Positions 36,519 to 45,707 of a DNA stretch of 64,000 nucleotides are shown here, one piece after another; position 1 is the first letter of the stretch, and each line of letters begins with the position of its first letter. Position numbers and translations under genes: made by a program. The DNA lies in contig NZ_QYUL01000004.1 of NCBI RefSeq assembly GCF_003590795.1, positions 248,001 through 312,000 on the forward strand, written 5' to 3'. The stretch comes from Azospirillum cavernae (GTDB taxonomy: Bacteria > Pseudomonadota > Alphaproteobacteria > Azospirillales > Azospirillaceae). The notes under the pieces were generated by a model. It saw only the letters and a program-made list of their open reading frames with translations, ran no database searches and was not told the origin of the DNA.

Positions 36519-38173
36519 CCCTGTCCATCCGCGCCCGTCTGTGGCTGTTGCCCGTGGTGGCGGCGCTGGGCTTCGCCGCCGTGCTGGCCGCCGGGTTCAT
36601 CGCCAACGGCGCGGTTGAACGCGCGGTCGAGGCCAGCGTCGAGCTGCGCGCCGACCGCGACACCCTGACCGACGCGTGGTTCGGCGTGCAGCAGACCCAC
36701 GCCAGCCTGTTGGAAGCCTGGTCGATCACCGACGCCGAGGCGTTGAAGGGCCATTTCACCATCGTCCGCGCCAATCTGGACTTCATCGGCTCGACCGCCG
36801 GAGATCCGGCGCGACGCAACGGCAAGGAGGCGGAGTTTGAAAAGAACTTCAAGGCCTTCACCGATTATGTCCAAACCCAGACCAGCGGCCTGGAAAGCGG
36901 CAACCGCATGACCCTGGTGGAGCTGGTCGGCGGTCTGAAAGCGGCGTCGGAGCCGGTGAACGCCCTGTTCCAGTCCCTCTATCAGGCGACGTCGGAACGG
37001 CTGCTCGGCGCGGACGAGGCGATTCGGCAGGCCAACCACCGCTTGGTGCAACTGACCATGCTGGTGGCGGGCGCCGTGCTGCTGGTTCTGCTGCCCGCCA
37101 TGCTGCTGGTGATCCGCAGCGTCGTCGGCCCGGTGCGCGGGATCGAAGCGGCGATGCTGCGGCTGGCCGACGGCGACACGGCGGGCGACATCCCGCACAC
37201 GGCCAAGCGCGACGAAATCGGCGCGATGGCGCGCGCGGTGAAGATCTTCAAGGAAAAGCTGGCCGAAATCGACCGGCTGCGCGAAGAGCAGCGCGCCGGG
37301 CAGGAGCAAACCGAACGCGCCACCCGCCAGCGCCGGTTGGAAGACGCCATGACCCAGTTCGACAACCAGGGCACCGCCATGCTGCGCAGCGTCGAAAGCG
37401 CGCTGGTCGATGTGCAGGGCGTGGCGTCGGAACTGCGCGGCACGGCGGCGGAAACCTCGCAACGCTGCGCCGTGGTGGCGGACGGCGCCGGCCAAGCCTC
37501 GGCCAACGTCGGCAACGTCGCGGGCGCGGTCGAGGATCTGGCGCGCCAGATCGACCGCATGTTGGAACGGGTCGGCGAAACCGCCCGCATCGCCACCCGC
37601 GCCAGCGATCAGGCGCGCGACACCGACCGCACCGTGCGCGGCCTGTCGGAAACCTCCGCCCGCATCGGCGCGGTGGTCAAGCTGATTGAAAAGATCGCCA
37701 AGGAAACCCGCCTGCTGGCGCTCAACGCGTCGATTGAGGCGGCGCGGGCGGGCGACGCGGGCAAGGGCTTCGCCGTCGTCGCCGCCGAGGTGAAGGCGCT
37801 GGCCGACCAGACCGCCACGGCGACGGAGGAAATCACCGGCCAGATCGCCGCCGTGCGCGCCGAAACCGACCGCGCCGTCGCCACCATCCAACAGGTGACG
37901 GCGATCATCCACGACATCGACAGCAACGTCCGCGACGTCGCCAGCACGGTGGAGGCGCAGGGCCGCACCGCCAGCCAGATCAGCGAGAGCGTGCGCGCCG
38001 CCGCGTCGGGCAGCGACGAGGCGTCGCGCAACATCTCCGTCATCGCCCGCGCCGTGGAGGCCACGGACGCCCTGTCCCGCCGCGTCTTCAGCGCCGCCGA
38101 AGTCCTGTCCCGCGACAGCCGTGGCCTGAAAGGCGCGGTGGAGGAGTTCCTGTCCACCGCCAAAGCGGTCTGA
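36515..38173 (+). CDS. Methyl-accepting chemotaxis protein
   Basis: 552 residues. First membrane segment at about 9-30, a periplasmic helical sensor region (about 31-185; no Cache or PAS motif recognised), second segment at about 188-210 (LVAGAVLLVLLPAMLLVIRS), HAMP domain (VVGPVRGIEAAMLRLADGD), and a signalling hairpin with IEKIAKETRLLALNASIEAA and GFAVVAAEVKALADQTA. No C-terminal CheR-binding pentapeptide is seen. It starts within the doxX stop (ATGA), so it looks like part of the bufferin operon, which suggests sensing of copper or a related stress (inference). Confidence 0.93.
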   Translation: MTLSIRARLWLLPVVAALGFAAVLAAGFIANGAVERAVEASVELRADRDTLTDAWFGVQQTHASLLEAWSITDAEALKGHFTIVRANLDFIGSTAGDPARRNGKEAEFEKNFKAFTDYVQTQTSGLESGNRMTLVELVGGLKAASEPVNALFQSLYQATSERLLGADEAIRQANHRLVQLTMLVAGAVLLVLLPAMLLVIRSVVGPVRGIEAAMLRLADGDTAGDIPHTAKRDEIGAMARAVKIFKEKLAEIDRLREEQRAGQEQTERATRQRRLEDAMTQFDNQGTAMLRSVESALVDVQGVASELRGTAAETSQRCAVVADGAGQASANVGNVAGAVEDLARQIDRMLERVGETARIATRASDQARDTDRTVRGLSETSARIGAVVKLIEKIAKETRLLALNASIEAARAGDAGKGFAVVAAEVKALADQTATATEEITGQIAAVRAETDRAVATIQQVTAIIHDIDSNVRDVASTVEAQGRTASQISESVRAAASGSDEASRNISVIARAVEATDALSRRVFSAAEVLSRDSRGLKGAVEEFLSTAKAV

Positions 38174-38178
38174 CCGAC

Positions 38179-38206
38179 AGATCCCTCTTCCCCAGAAGAG
38201 GGATCT
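38179..38206. terminator. Bidirectional terminator hairpin
   Basis: A perfect 12-bp stem AGATCCCTCTTC (38179-38190) / GAAGAGGGATCT (38195-38206) with a CCCA loop. It lies between the convergent stops of the chemoreceptor (38173) and the aldolase-like gene (TAA at 38206-38208). There is no clear T-run on either side. Confidence 0.7.
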
Positions 38207-39000
38207 TACACAGCCTTGACGGACTCCATCGCGGCGGATCGGTCGTCGAAATCCGGCGTCTCGGCTTTCAGCATGCGTTTCAACGCCTCGAAATGAGCCG
38301 AAGCGTAGAGGCGGGCGTCCTGGTCGAATTGGGCGCGAGTCCGCTTGGCCACATCCTCGGGGATCACCCGCAGGGGCCGCCCCGTGGACAGGGCCAGCAG
38401 ATGAACCTGACAGGCGCGCTCCAGATAATAGAGGGCGTCAAAGGCCTCGGCGACCGACGGTCCGGTGACGATCACCCCATGATTCGCCATGAACAGGATG
38501 CGCGCCTCCCCCATGGCGGCGGCCAGCCGGTCGCCTTCGCCCGCGTCCAGGGCCAGCCCATTGTAATGATCGTCATAGGCGATCACCCCGTAAAAGCGCA
38601 ACGCGCTCTGATGCGACGGCTCCAACCGGCCGCCGTCGATCATGGTCAGCGCGGTGGCGTGGGGCATGTGCGTGTGCAGCACCGCCACCGCGTCCGGTCG
38701 GTGGCGGTGCAGGCGGGAATGAATGTGGAAGGCGGTCGCCTCAACCTCCCCCGACCCGTCGATCACGGCCCCGCCATCGTCCAACAACAGCAGATCGCCG
38801 GGGCGCATTTCCGCCCAATGGCGACCGAACGGGTTGATGAGGCAATGACCGCCGCCGCCCGGCGGCATCACGCTGAAATGGTTGCAAACCCCCTCGCCAA
38901 ATCCCAAACGGGACGCCCATCGCAGAGCGGCGGCCAGATCGACACGGGCGTTCCACACGGTGTCGGCTCGAAATTCGGCTGTTTGCGGGACCACGGACAT
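38206..39000 (-). CDS. Class II aldolase/adducin-family protein
   Basis: 264 residues from ATG 39000. AraD-like fold: GEGVCNHFSVM near the start, metal-binding VLHTHMPHATAL (His-x-His) and MANHGVIVTGPSV. Such proteins are aldolases or epimerases of phosphorylated sugars or sugar acids; the substrate cannot be assigned. Start: GGGGAGG touches the ATG at 39000 directly, whereas a GTG at 38994 lies 6 nt after it and is better spaced; an ATG at 39030 lacks a ribosome site. It faces the AT-rich region upstream of the NRPS cluster. Confidence 0.85.
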   Translation of the reverse strand: MSVVPQTAEFRADTVWNARVDLAAALRWASRLGFGEGVCNHFSVMPPGGGGHCLINPFGRHWAEMRPGDLLLLDDGGAVIDGSGEVEATAFHIHSRLHRHRPDAVAVLHTHMPHATALTMIDGGRLEPSHQSALRFYGVIAYDDHYNGLALDAGEGDRLAAAMGEARILFMANHGVIVTGPSVAEAFDALYYLERACQVHLLALSTGRPLRVIPEDVAKRTRAQFDQDARLYASAHFEALKRMLKAETPDFDDRSAAMESVKAV

Positions 39001-39368
39001 CCTCCCCGACGGTGCAATTTGCCAATCCATAGAGTGAAAAAACAGAACAAGTCAACACAATGCAGATTGCACACGATAGTATAAAATATATAACTTATGT
39101 CTGAAATATAGTTTTCGTCATACGACTCGTCAATTCAGCGACATATACAGAGATAAACAATTTATACACCATTGTATTATTAATTATTATTGATGAATAA
39201 ATTTCCAAACTCTCATGATTTAAATATTCGATCAACTGCAAGAGTCCACAGGTGCGCTGACCATCCGTTTTGCTGAAAGTGCGCCACCGCATCGAATGGC
39301 GGCCTTGGAACCGGATGGACCGGCAGGGCGTCGGCGGTGCGACAACCGCATTTCTGGGAGACATCGTG
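39001..39368. other. 368-bp AT-rich gap left of the NRPS cluster
   Basis: No gene. Positions about 39040-39240 are very AT-rich. ACAAT (39157-39161) and ATTGT (39171-39175) form an inverted repeat with a 9-nt spacer. It must hold the promoter of the oxygenase/NRPS genes and probably of the aldolase gene. Confidence 0.5.
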
Positions 39369-40181
39369 ATGAATGCCGTGTCGGCGCAGCGCCCCGTCGA
39401 GGAAACCAACCTGGTTGCTCACGAACTGACCACCGAAACCTTGTTGCAACTCGCCAGCCGGGAAATCGGCGCGATTCATGTTCGGAATTTCTATCCCGAG
39501 GACATTTCGGCCCGCTTTTCTGAAAAGGCGATGAATCACCCGGCTCTGGGCCACTATCACAAGAAATACACCAGCAGCGTCGGCCGCGTGTACATGCCGC
39601 ACATCGACACGAAATGGAAGGCGGAGGAGATCGACAAATATCACAACGCCGCCCTCCCCTCGATCAACGACGTCCGCGCTATGTATTTTCCGCTTCTGTC
39701 GCCCGTCGACTATGTGCGGCTTCTGTTGCAAGAACTGTGGCCGACGGGGGCCAACCTGCTGCGCCTGCACGGACGCACCTGCTTCGTCGGCGCGTTCCGC
39801 GTCTTTCAGCCGACGACGTCGGAGTTCTACCCCCACAACGATCAGATCGATCAAGAAACCGACGCGCCCGAAATCGCCTCCTTCATCAACCAACTGGTCG
39901 CAAACATCTATTTGAAGGTTCCCGAGGTCGGCGGCGATCTTCAGCTTTGGCTGCGCGAGCCGACGGCGGCGGAAAAGCAGACCATCCTCGACGTCGAGGG
40001 GCTTGACCCCGCCTCAATCGAACCGCCGCGCGTCGTTCTGCATCCCGAGGTGGGCGACCTCATCATTTTCAGTTCGCGGATGCTGCACGGCGTCACCTCC
40101 TGCAAGGACACGCACCGCGTCGGCATGGCCGCCTTCATCGGTTGCCCGACGCCGGACAAGCCGCTCGCGTTCTGGAGCTGA
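39369..40181 (+). CDS. 2-oxoglutarate/Fe(II)-dependent oxygenase-like protein
   Basis: 270 residues from the ATG at 39369, with GGGAG 7-9 nt upstream. A double-stranded beta-helix protein with an HxD pair in FYPHNDQID, the distal His in SRMLHGVTSCKDTHR (or THR), and Arg in HRVGMAAFIG suited to bind the 2-oxoglutarate carboxylate. Asp in HxD argues for hydroxylation rather than halogenation, where it is Gly/Ala. It is the first gene of the NRPS cluster and could hydroxylate the amino acid substrate or carrier-bound intermediate (inference). Confidence 0.75.
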   Translation: MNAVSAQRPVEETNLVAHELTTETLLQLASREIGAIHVRNFYPEDISARFSEKAMNHPALGHYHKKYTSSVGRVYMPHIDTKWKAEEIDKYHNAALPSINDVRAMYFPLLSPVDYVRLLLQELWPTGANLLRLHGRTCFVGAFRVFQPTTSEFYPHNDQIDQETDAPEIASFINQLVANIYLKVPEVGGDLQLWLREPTAAEKQTILDVEGLDPASIEPPRVVLHPEVGDLIIFSSRMLHGVTSCKDTHRVGMAAFIGCPTPDKPLAFWS

Positions 40182-40195
40182 CTCCCACGGTCACG

Positions 40196-40236
40196 CCGCC
40201 TGCGCCGCGTCGGGTGAATACCGACGGCGCAGGCGG
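40196..40236 (+). terminator. Strong hairpin between oxygenase and NRPS genes
   Basis: CCGCCTGCGCC (40196-40206) pairs with GGCGCAGGCGG (40226-40236), and inner TCGG/CCGA (around 40210 and 40221) extends the stem. No T-run follows, so it may be an mRNA-stabilising or attenuating element as easily as a terminator. Confidence 0.5.
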
Positions 40237-40360
40237 GTTCCCCCTGTGATCCGGGCTGGCCTCCCAACCGCCCTGGATTCCGTGAAGCCGTCAGCGCGAC
40301 CCGCCCCGCTCCCACGCTGGGGATGGCGGGACGCGCGCCGCCGATCTCAAGAGGACTGGA

Positions 40361-43300
40361 ATGCTGCTTGATCGAATCGGTCATTTCGCGCACGAAACGC
40401 CCGACCGCGTCGCGATTGTGGCGGGCGACGAACATGTCTCCTACCGTGATCTGTGGTTCCGCGCCGGTCTTTTGGCCGAGGGCCTGCGCCGCAGCGGAAT
40501 CGCCCGTGGCGACCTGGTGGCCGTGCATCTTCCCCGTTCGGCCAATCTTCTGATCGCTCTGGTCGGCGTGATGCGCTGCGGCGGCGCCTACACCGTCGTG
40601 GAGGAGGACGGCAACCCCGACGAACACCGGCATCGGCTTGGCGCCATTGGGGCCGCCCAGGTGATCGCGAACGGCCCCACCGCGCGCCGATTGCGCGAGG
40701 CGGGGATCGCCGCCGTCGCGCTGGAGGCTCTGGAAAGCGGCGCCGCGAGCGAGGCGGAGCGGTTGGAGCCGCTTGGCCCGTCCGATCCGGCCTATGTGCT
40801 GTTCACCTCCGGCTCGACCGGCGCGCCGAAGGGGGTGCTCGTCAATCATGGCAACATCGCCCATTACGCCACGTCGCTGATCGCGCGTCTGGAGATCGCC
40901 GACGCGCTGCGTTACGCCCATGTCAGCACGCTGGCCGCCGATCTTGGCAACACCTGCCTGTTTTTGTCCTTGTGGACCGGCGGAACGCTGCATCTGCTGG
41001 ATTCGGACCTGCGCCGCGACCCGGCGGGGATGCTCGGCTATCTGGTCGATCACCGCATTGAGTTTTTGAAGATCACGCCGTCGCACTGGAAGGCGATGTT
41101 CCAGCTCGCCGACCGCAAACGTCCGGCCCTGCGCTTTCTCGTGCTGGGCGGCGAATTGTTGACCATTCCCTTCGCCACGCACATCTGGCGGGCCGCCGTC
41201 ACGCAAGTTCTCGTCAATCATTACGGCCCGACCGAAACGACGGTCGGCGTCACCGGCCATGTCATTCGCGCCGAACAGGATCTGTTGCGTCTGACCTCCG
41301 CGTCGGTTCCCATCGGCGCGCCCTTCGGCCAGACCCGTTTGTTGGCGCGCGACGAGAACGGCGCGTTTTGGGACCGTGACGTCGTGGGGGAGCTGTTCAT
41401 CGGCGGCCCGTCGGTCGGACCTGGCTATTTTCGCGATGCGACATCCACCGCCGCCAGCTTTGTGTCCGATGTCGAAGGCGACATGCGTTTTTATCGGACC
41501 GGCGATTTCGTGCGGATCGACGCGGCGGGAATCGTGGAGTTTCGCGGTCGGATCGACCGTCAAGTCAAGGTCAACGGCTACCGCGTGGAGCTTGAGCATG
41601 TGGAAACCGCGATGCGCGGCGTCGCGGGCATCGAAGAGGCCGCCGCTTATTTCCTGATCGTCGATGGTCGCGGGCAATTGATCGCGGCGGCGCGAACCGC
41701 CGATGGGCGGGTCGGAACGCTCGACTCTTTGAAACCGGCGCTCGCCGCCGTCATGCCCGCCCACATGATCCCATCCCGCCTGTTCGGCTTCGACGCGTTT
41801 CCGCTGAACGCCAACGGCAAGACCGACCGCAAGGCGCTTCAGCCAAAGGTGGAAGCGGCGTTGGCCGCGCTGTCCAGCAATGACGGGGATGGGGACGGCG
41901 ATGAGGACGCGGACAGGACCCTCGACGATCCGCAGGACGTGGAATTGCGGGCGATCTGGCGCAAGCATCTGGGTCATGGACGCTTTGGCCGAACCGACAG
42001 TTTCTTTGACGTTGGCGGCGATTCCATCGGCGCGATCCAAGTGATTTCGGATCTCCAGATCACAGGCCACGCGATTTCCGCCGCCGCCTTTCTGGCGAAC
42101 CCGACCTTGGCCGGGCTGGCGGCCGCGCTCAGCGCCCCCGCCGCGTTGGACGAGCCGAACGCCCGCCCCTCCCGCCTGGGCGGCGACCGCTTTTCCCCGG
42201 CCCAACGGGATTTCCTGTCGGCGGGTCTCGCCGATCCAGACTATTGGAATCAGGCGATCTTGCTGGCGACCGACCGTCCGGCGCAGGCCGACCGGCTGAA
42301 ACAGGCGCTGGCCCGGCTGGTGGACATCCACCCGCTGCTGCGCACCGCCTACCGACGGACCGACGATGGCGGCTGGAGCGCCCATCCGGCGACGATCACC
42401 GGCGACCGCATCCTGTCCCACTCCCGCATCGACCCCGGCATGGATGAGGCGGCGGAAATCAGCCGGGTGGCGCATGGGCTGCATCGCGCCATTGATTTGG
42501 CCAGCGGCGCGGTGTTTCGCGCCCACCTGTTTGACGGGGAGCAAGGGCGAAGCCACCTGCTGCTGGTCTGCCATCATCTGTCGATTGACGCGGTGTCGTG
42601 GCGCATCGTGCTGGACGATCTCGACCGCATCCACGCCGCGCTGGCGAGCGGGCAAGAGCCGACGATTCCCCCTGGCCGTCACGGCTTCTGGGACTGGGTG
42701 GACCATATGGAGGAGTCGGTCGAGCATCTGCGCCCCGACCTTTCCGCCTGGGACGCGGTCGCCAAGGACGCGGCGGAAGAGCGGCCCGAGAATGTGGAGG
42801 GCGCCGCCCGCACGGTCTGGCTCGCCTTCACCCGCGCGGAAACCACCCGCCTGCACGACGCCGCCGGGTCGCGGCTGCACGCCGCTCTGCTCGCGGCCTT
42901 CGCCCAAGCCTACAGCCCCCAAGCCCATAGCCCAATGGCGGATGGTGGAACGGGGCGCGACATCGATCACCTGACGGTCGATGTGGAAAGCCATGGTCGG
43001 CTGTCCTTCGACGAACGGCTCGACCCATCGCGCATGGTCGGCTGGTTCACCTCGACCTTTCCCGTCTCTTTGCCGGTCCATCGTCGCGATCCGGTCGCCA
43101 CGCGGCAGGCGGTGGAGGCGGTCTTCGCCAACACGCCGCATCTCGGCGTGGCCTATGGGCTGGCCGGGGCGGATCGATCGCGACGGTCGCGCGTCTGCTA
43201 CAATTATCTGGGCGACTTCCGTTTCGCCGGGGAATCCCTGGGCCTGACGCCGTCCCGTCATGCGCCCGGACCGGCGCGCGGCGGTGCCAACAACCGCCTT

Positions 43301-44710
43301 TACGACCTGAAGCTGACCGCCCGCACGGTCGATGGGCATCTGGTCGCCGACCTGTCTTTCTCCCCAACGCGCGAGAGCGAGAGGGAGATGATCGCCCTGA
43401 TGCGCGCCATTCGCCAGAATTTGCTGGCTCAGGTCGGGGTGGCGGACGAGCCGCCGCGCGATGGGCGGCTTCTGGTCGAACCGGGGTCCAGCACCGGGCT
43501 GTTGACCTACGTGCCGACGGCTCTGGCGCTGGAGCCGCCCGCCCCGGCGCAACGGACCTACCACGACATCCTTCTGACCGGCGCCACCGGCTTCGTCGGG
43601 TGCCATGTCCTGCACGCGTTGTTGGCGCGAACCGACGCGCGGATCCAGTGCCTTGTGCGCGCCAGCGGCGGCGTGTCTCCGCGCCACCGCTTGGAAAGCG
43701 CTTATGACGGCTATTTCCCCGACACGCCGCTCGCCGACCATCGCGACCGGGTGATTGTGCTGCAAGGAGACGTCAGCGCGCCGAGGCTTGGCCTGACGGA
43801 GGCCGAGTTCGCGACGTTGGAAACCGGGCTGGACGCCATCTACCACTTCGCCGCCGACACCCGCCTGTTCGGCGACGCCGCCCTGTTCGAGGCGCAGAAC
43901 ATCCGCCCGGTGCGAAGCTTGATCGCGCTCGCCAGCAGCGGACGGCCCAAGCACCTTCACTATATGTCGACTCTGGCGGTGGCTGGCGTGAACGAAGGGA
44001 CGGAGCCGGCCATCTTCACCGAAGACGCGCTGGACATCGGGCAGCGCTTCCAGAACGAATATGAGCGGACCAAATTCCAAGCCGAACGGTTGGTCCGGTC
44101 CTTCATGCTGAAGGGCGGCGTCGGCTTTGTGTACCGATCCGGCAACGTGTCGGGCCACTCCCGCACCGGCGCGTTTCAGCGCAACCCCGGTGACAACCGC
44201 TTCGTTCAATTCCTGTCGGCGGTGGCGCGGCTGGGGGCCTTGCCGACGCGGGTGGACGAGCGCATCGCGCTCAGCCCGGTCGATGTCGTCGCCGCCGGAA
44301 TCGTGGATTTGTCGCTCAACCCCGACCTGTCCGGCGGCGTCTTCCACGTCGACAGCGAGCATGAAATCGCCTACGCCGACATCTTCGAGGCGCTGCGCAG
44401 CTTGGGCTTCCCGCTGGAACCGACCGACGCGCCGGACTTCGCCAGCCTGTTCGAGCGGGCGGCGCGGCATCGCGATCCTGCGCTGGCCATCGCCCTGTTT
44501 TGGGCGCGTCGTCAACCCCGAAACATCCGCTACGACCACCGCCGGACGCTTGACCGGCTGGCGCGCGCCGACATCCGCTTCGATCCGCCGCCGCCCGATT
44601 GGCTGACCCGTTTCCTGCGCCGCCTGGTCGCCGCGAACGCGCTGCCTCCCGTTCCCATCGGGCGCAAGGACGCCGCGTTTCGGCGCGAACACGCCGATTT
44701 GCGGGCCTGA
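40361..44710 (+). CDS. Single-module NRPS: adenylation, carrier, epimerase, thioester reductase
   Basis: 1449 residues, AAGAGGA 5 nt before the ATG. Adenylation (1-500): YVLFTSGSTGAPKGV, A4-region STLAADLGNT (Asp194), NHYGPTETTVG, YRTGDF and NANGKTDRKAL (Lys487). Carrier (about 525-590): FFDVGGDSIGAIQ, Ser555 for the 4'-phosphopantetheine; GGDSI is the form found before epimerisation domains. Epimerisation (about 610-1030): CHHLSIDAVSWRIVLDDL, VDVESHGR, MVGWFTSTFPVSL and CYNYLGDF. Reductase (about 1067-1449): ILLTGATGFVG NAD(P)-binding site and YERTK (Tyr-x3-Lys). There is no condensation or thioesterase domain. It should load one amino acid, convert it to the D-form and release it as an aldehyde. 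The amino acid cannot be read securely; Asp194 suggests an alpha-amino acid. No phosphopantetheinyl transferase gene is in the window. Confidence 0.92.
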   Translation: MLLDRIGHFAHETPDRVAIVAGDEHVSYRDLWFRAGLLAEGLRRSGIARGDLVAVHLPRSANLLIALVGVMRCGGAYTVVEEDGNPDEHRHRLGAIGAAQVIANGPTARRLREAGIAAVALEALESGAASEAERLEPLGPSDPAYVLFTSGSTGAPKGVLVNHGNIAHYATSLIARLEIADALRYAHVSTLAADLGNTCLFLSLWTGGTLHLLDSDLRRDPAGMLGYLVDHRIEFLKITPSHWKAMFQLADRKRPALRFLVLGGELLTIPFATHIWRAAVTQVLVNHYGPTETTVGVTGHVIRAEQDLLRLTSASVPIGAPFGQTRLLARDENGAFWDRDVVGELFIGGPSVGPGYFRDATSTAASFVSDVEGDMRFYRTGDFVRIDAAGIVEFRGRIDRQVKVNGYRVELEHVETAMRGVAGIEEAAAYFLIVDGRGQLIAAARTADGRVGTLDSLKPALAAVMPAHMIPSRLFGFDAFPLNANGKTDRKALQPKVEAALAALSSNDGDGDGDEDADRTLDDPQDVELRAIWRKHLGHGRFGRTDSFFDVGGDSIGAIQVISDLQITGHAISAAAFLANPTLAGLAAALSAPAALDEPNARPSRLGGDRFSPAQRDFLSAGLADPDYWNQAILLATDRPAQADRLKQALARLVDIHPLLRTAYRRTDDGGWSAHPATITGDRILSHSRIDPGMDEAAEISRVAHGLHRAIDLASGAVFRAHLFDGEQGRSHLLLVCHHLSIDAVSWRIVLDDLDRIHAALASGQEPTIPPGRHGFWDWVDHMEESVEHLRPDLSAWDAVAKDAAEERPENVEGAARTVWLAFTRAETTRLHDAAGSRLHAALLAAFAQAYSPQAHSPMADGGTGRDIDHLTVDVESHGRLSFDERLDPSRMVGWFTSTFPVSLPVHRRDPVATRQAVEAVFANTPHLGVAYGLAGADRSRRSRVCYNYLGDFRFAGESLGLTPSRHAPGPARGGANNRLYDLKLTARTVDGHLVADLSFSPTRESEREMIALMRAIRQNLLAQVGVADEPPRDGRLLVEPGSSTGLLTYVPTALALEPPAPAQRTYHDILLTGATGFVGCHVLHALLARTDARIQCLVRASGGVSPRHRLESAYDGYFPDTPLADHRDRVIVLQGDVSAPRLGLTEAEFATLETGLDAIYHFAADTRLFGDAALFEAQNIRPVRSLIALASSGRPKHLHYMSTLAVAGVNEGTEPAIFTEDALDIGQRFQNEYERTKFQAERLVRSFMLKGGVGFVYRSGNVSGHSRTGAFQRNPGDNRFVQFLSAVARLGALPTRVDERIALSPVDVVAAGIVDLSLNPDLSGGVFHVDSEHEIAYADIFEALRSLGFPLEPTDAPDFASLFERAARHRDPALAIALFWARRQPRNIRYDHRRTLDRLARADIRFDPPPPDWLTRFLRRLVAANALPPVPIGRKDAAFRREHADLRA

Positions 44711-44752
44711 CCCGCCGTGCGACCAACACCCCTTCATGATTGCGAGAACGAC

Positions 44753-45565
44753 ATGGGACACAGCGAACACGCCGCCGCCAACCGTATGGCCGCCAGCCGC
44801 ACGGCCATCGTGACCGGAGCCACATCCGGCATCGGAGCCGCCGTGACGCGTCGGCTGGTGGAGGACGGCGCCCGCGTCGTCGCCAATGGCCGACGCCAGC
44901 CGAGACTGACCGCGCTGGAAGCCCTCTGGCCCGGCCCGCAACGCCCGGTGCTGGGGGTTGTCGGCGACGCGACCGACGCCGGACTGATCGACCGCCTGTT
45001 CGACGCGGCGCGCGGCGCCTGGGACCGGCAGCCCGACCTGTTCGTTCTGTGCGCCGGTCACGGGCTGCCGGGAACCCTGCTGCGCTCCGACCCTGCGAAA
45101 TGGGAAGAGCTGTTCGAGGTGAATTGCCTTGCCGCCCTGCGGCAGTTGCGCGCCTGCGCCGAGCGCTTCGTCGCCGCCGCCCAAGATGACCAGCGGGAGG
45201 GCGGGCGCGAGGACGCGAGAGTCCGCGACATCGTGGTGATCGGATCGACCATTGGCCGACAGGTTTCGGCGTTCAACCCGATCTACGGCGCCACCAAATT
45301 CGCCCTGCACTCCGTCGTGGAGGCTTTGCGGCAGGAGATCTGCCAGCACGGCGTCCGCGTGACCTTGATCGAACCGGGATTCGTGAAATCGGAGTTTCAG
45401 GCGGTCGCCGGGTATGATCCCGACTGGTTTCGCGCGCTTGAGGCCGAGCAGGGACCCTTTTTGGATCCGGCGGACGTCGCCGCCGCCATCGGCTTTGTGG
45501 TGGGGCAACCGCCCCACGTTCATCTGGACGACATTCGCATCCGCCCCACGCGCCAGAAGGTTTGA
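44753..45565 (+). CDS. Short-chain dehydrogenase/reductase
   Basis: 270 residues. Classical SDR: TAIVTGATSGIGAAV (NAD(P) site), FVLCAGHG, and catalytic Ser/Tyr/Lys in IGSTIGRQVSAFNPIYGATK. The Arg residues after the first strand (NGRRQPR) favour NADP(H). It lies 42 nt after the NRPS gene. It may reduce the NRPS-released aldehyde or oxidise a hydroxyl made by the oxygenase (inference). ATG 44753 chosen; ribosome site weak; ATG at 44786 (MAASRTA) is an alternative. Confidence 0.88.
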   Translation: MGHSEHAAANRMAASRTAIVTGATSGIGAAVTRRLVEDGARVVANGRRQPRLTALEALWPGPQRPVLGVVGDATDAGLIDRLFDAARGAWDRQPDLFVLCAGHGLPGTLLRSDPAKWEELFEVNCLAALRQLRACAERFVAAAQDDQREGGREDARVRDIVVIGSTIGRQVSAFNPIYGATKFALHSVVEALRQEICQHGVRVTLIEPGFVKSEFQAVAGYDPDWFRALEAEQGPFLDPADVAAAIGFVVGQPPHVHLDDIRIRPTRQKV

Positions 45566-45707
45566 TGACCGAACGGACGACTTGACTCTCCCTTTGGCTG
45601 CGCCATCATCCGGGAAAAACAGTCATCGGATGCACGCGCCGCCACTCAGCATCCAGAAAATCGTGGGCAATCGGCGGTGAAACCGCAGCCGTTGGAAATC
45701 ATGGGGG

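Noticed and set aside
39941..45523. 1860-codon open frame antisense to the NRPS and its neighbours
   Set aside because: It opposes clear NRPS, SDR and oxygenase frames; long antisense frames are expected in GC-rich DNA.
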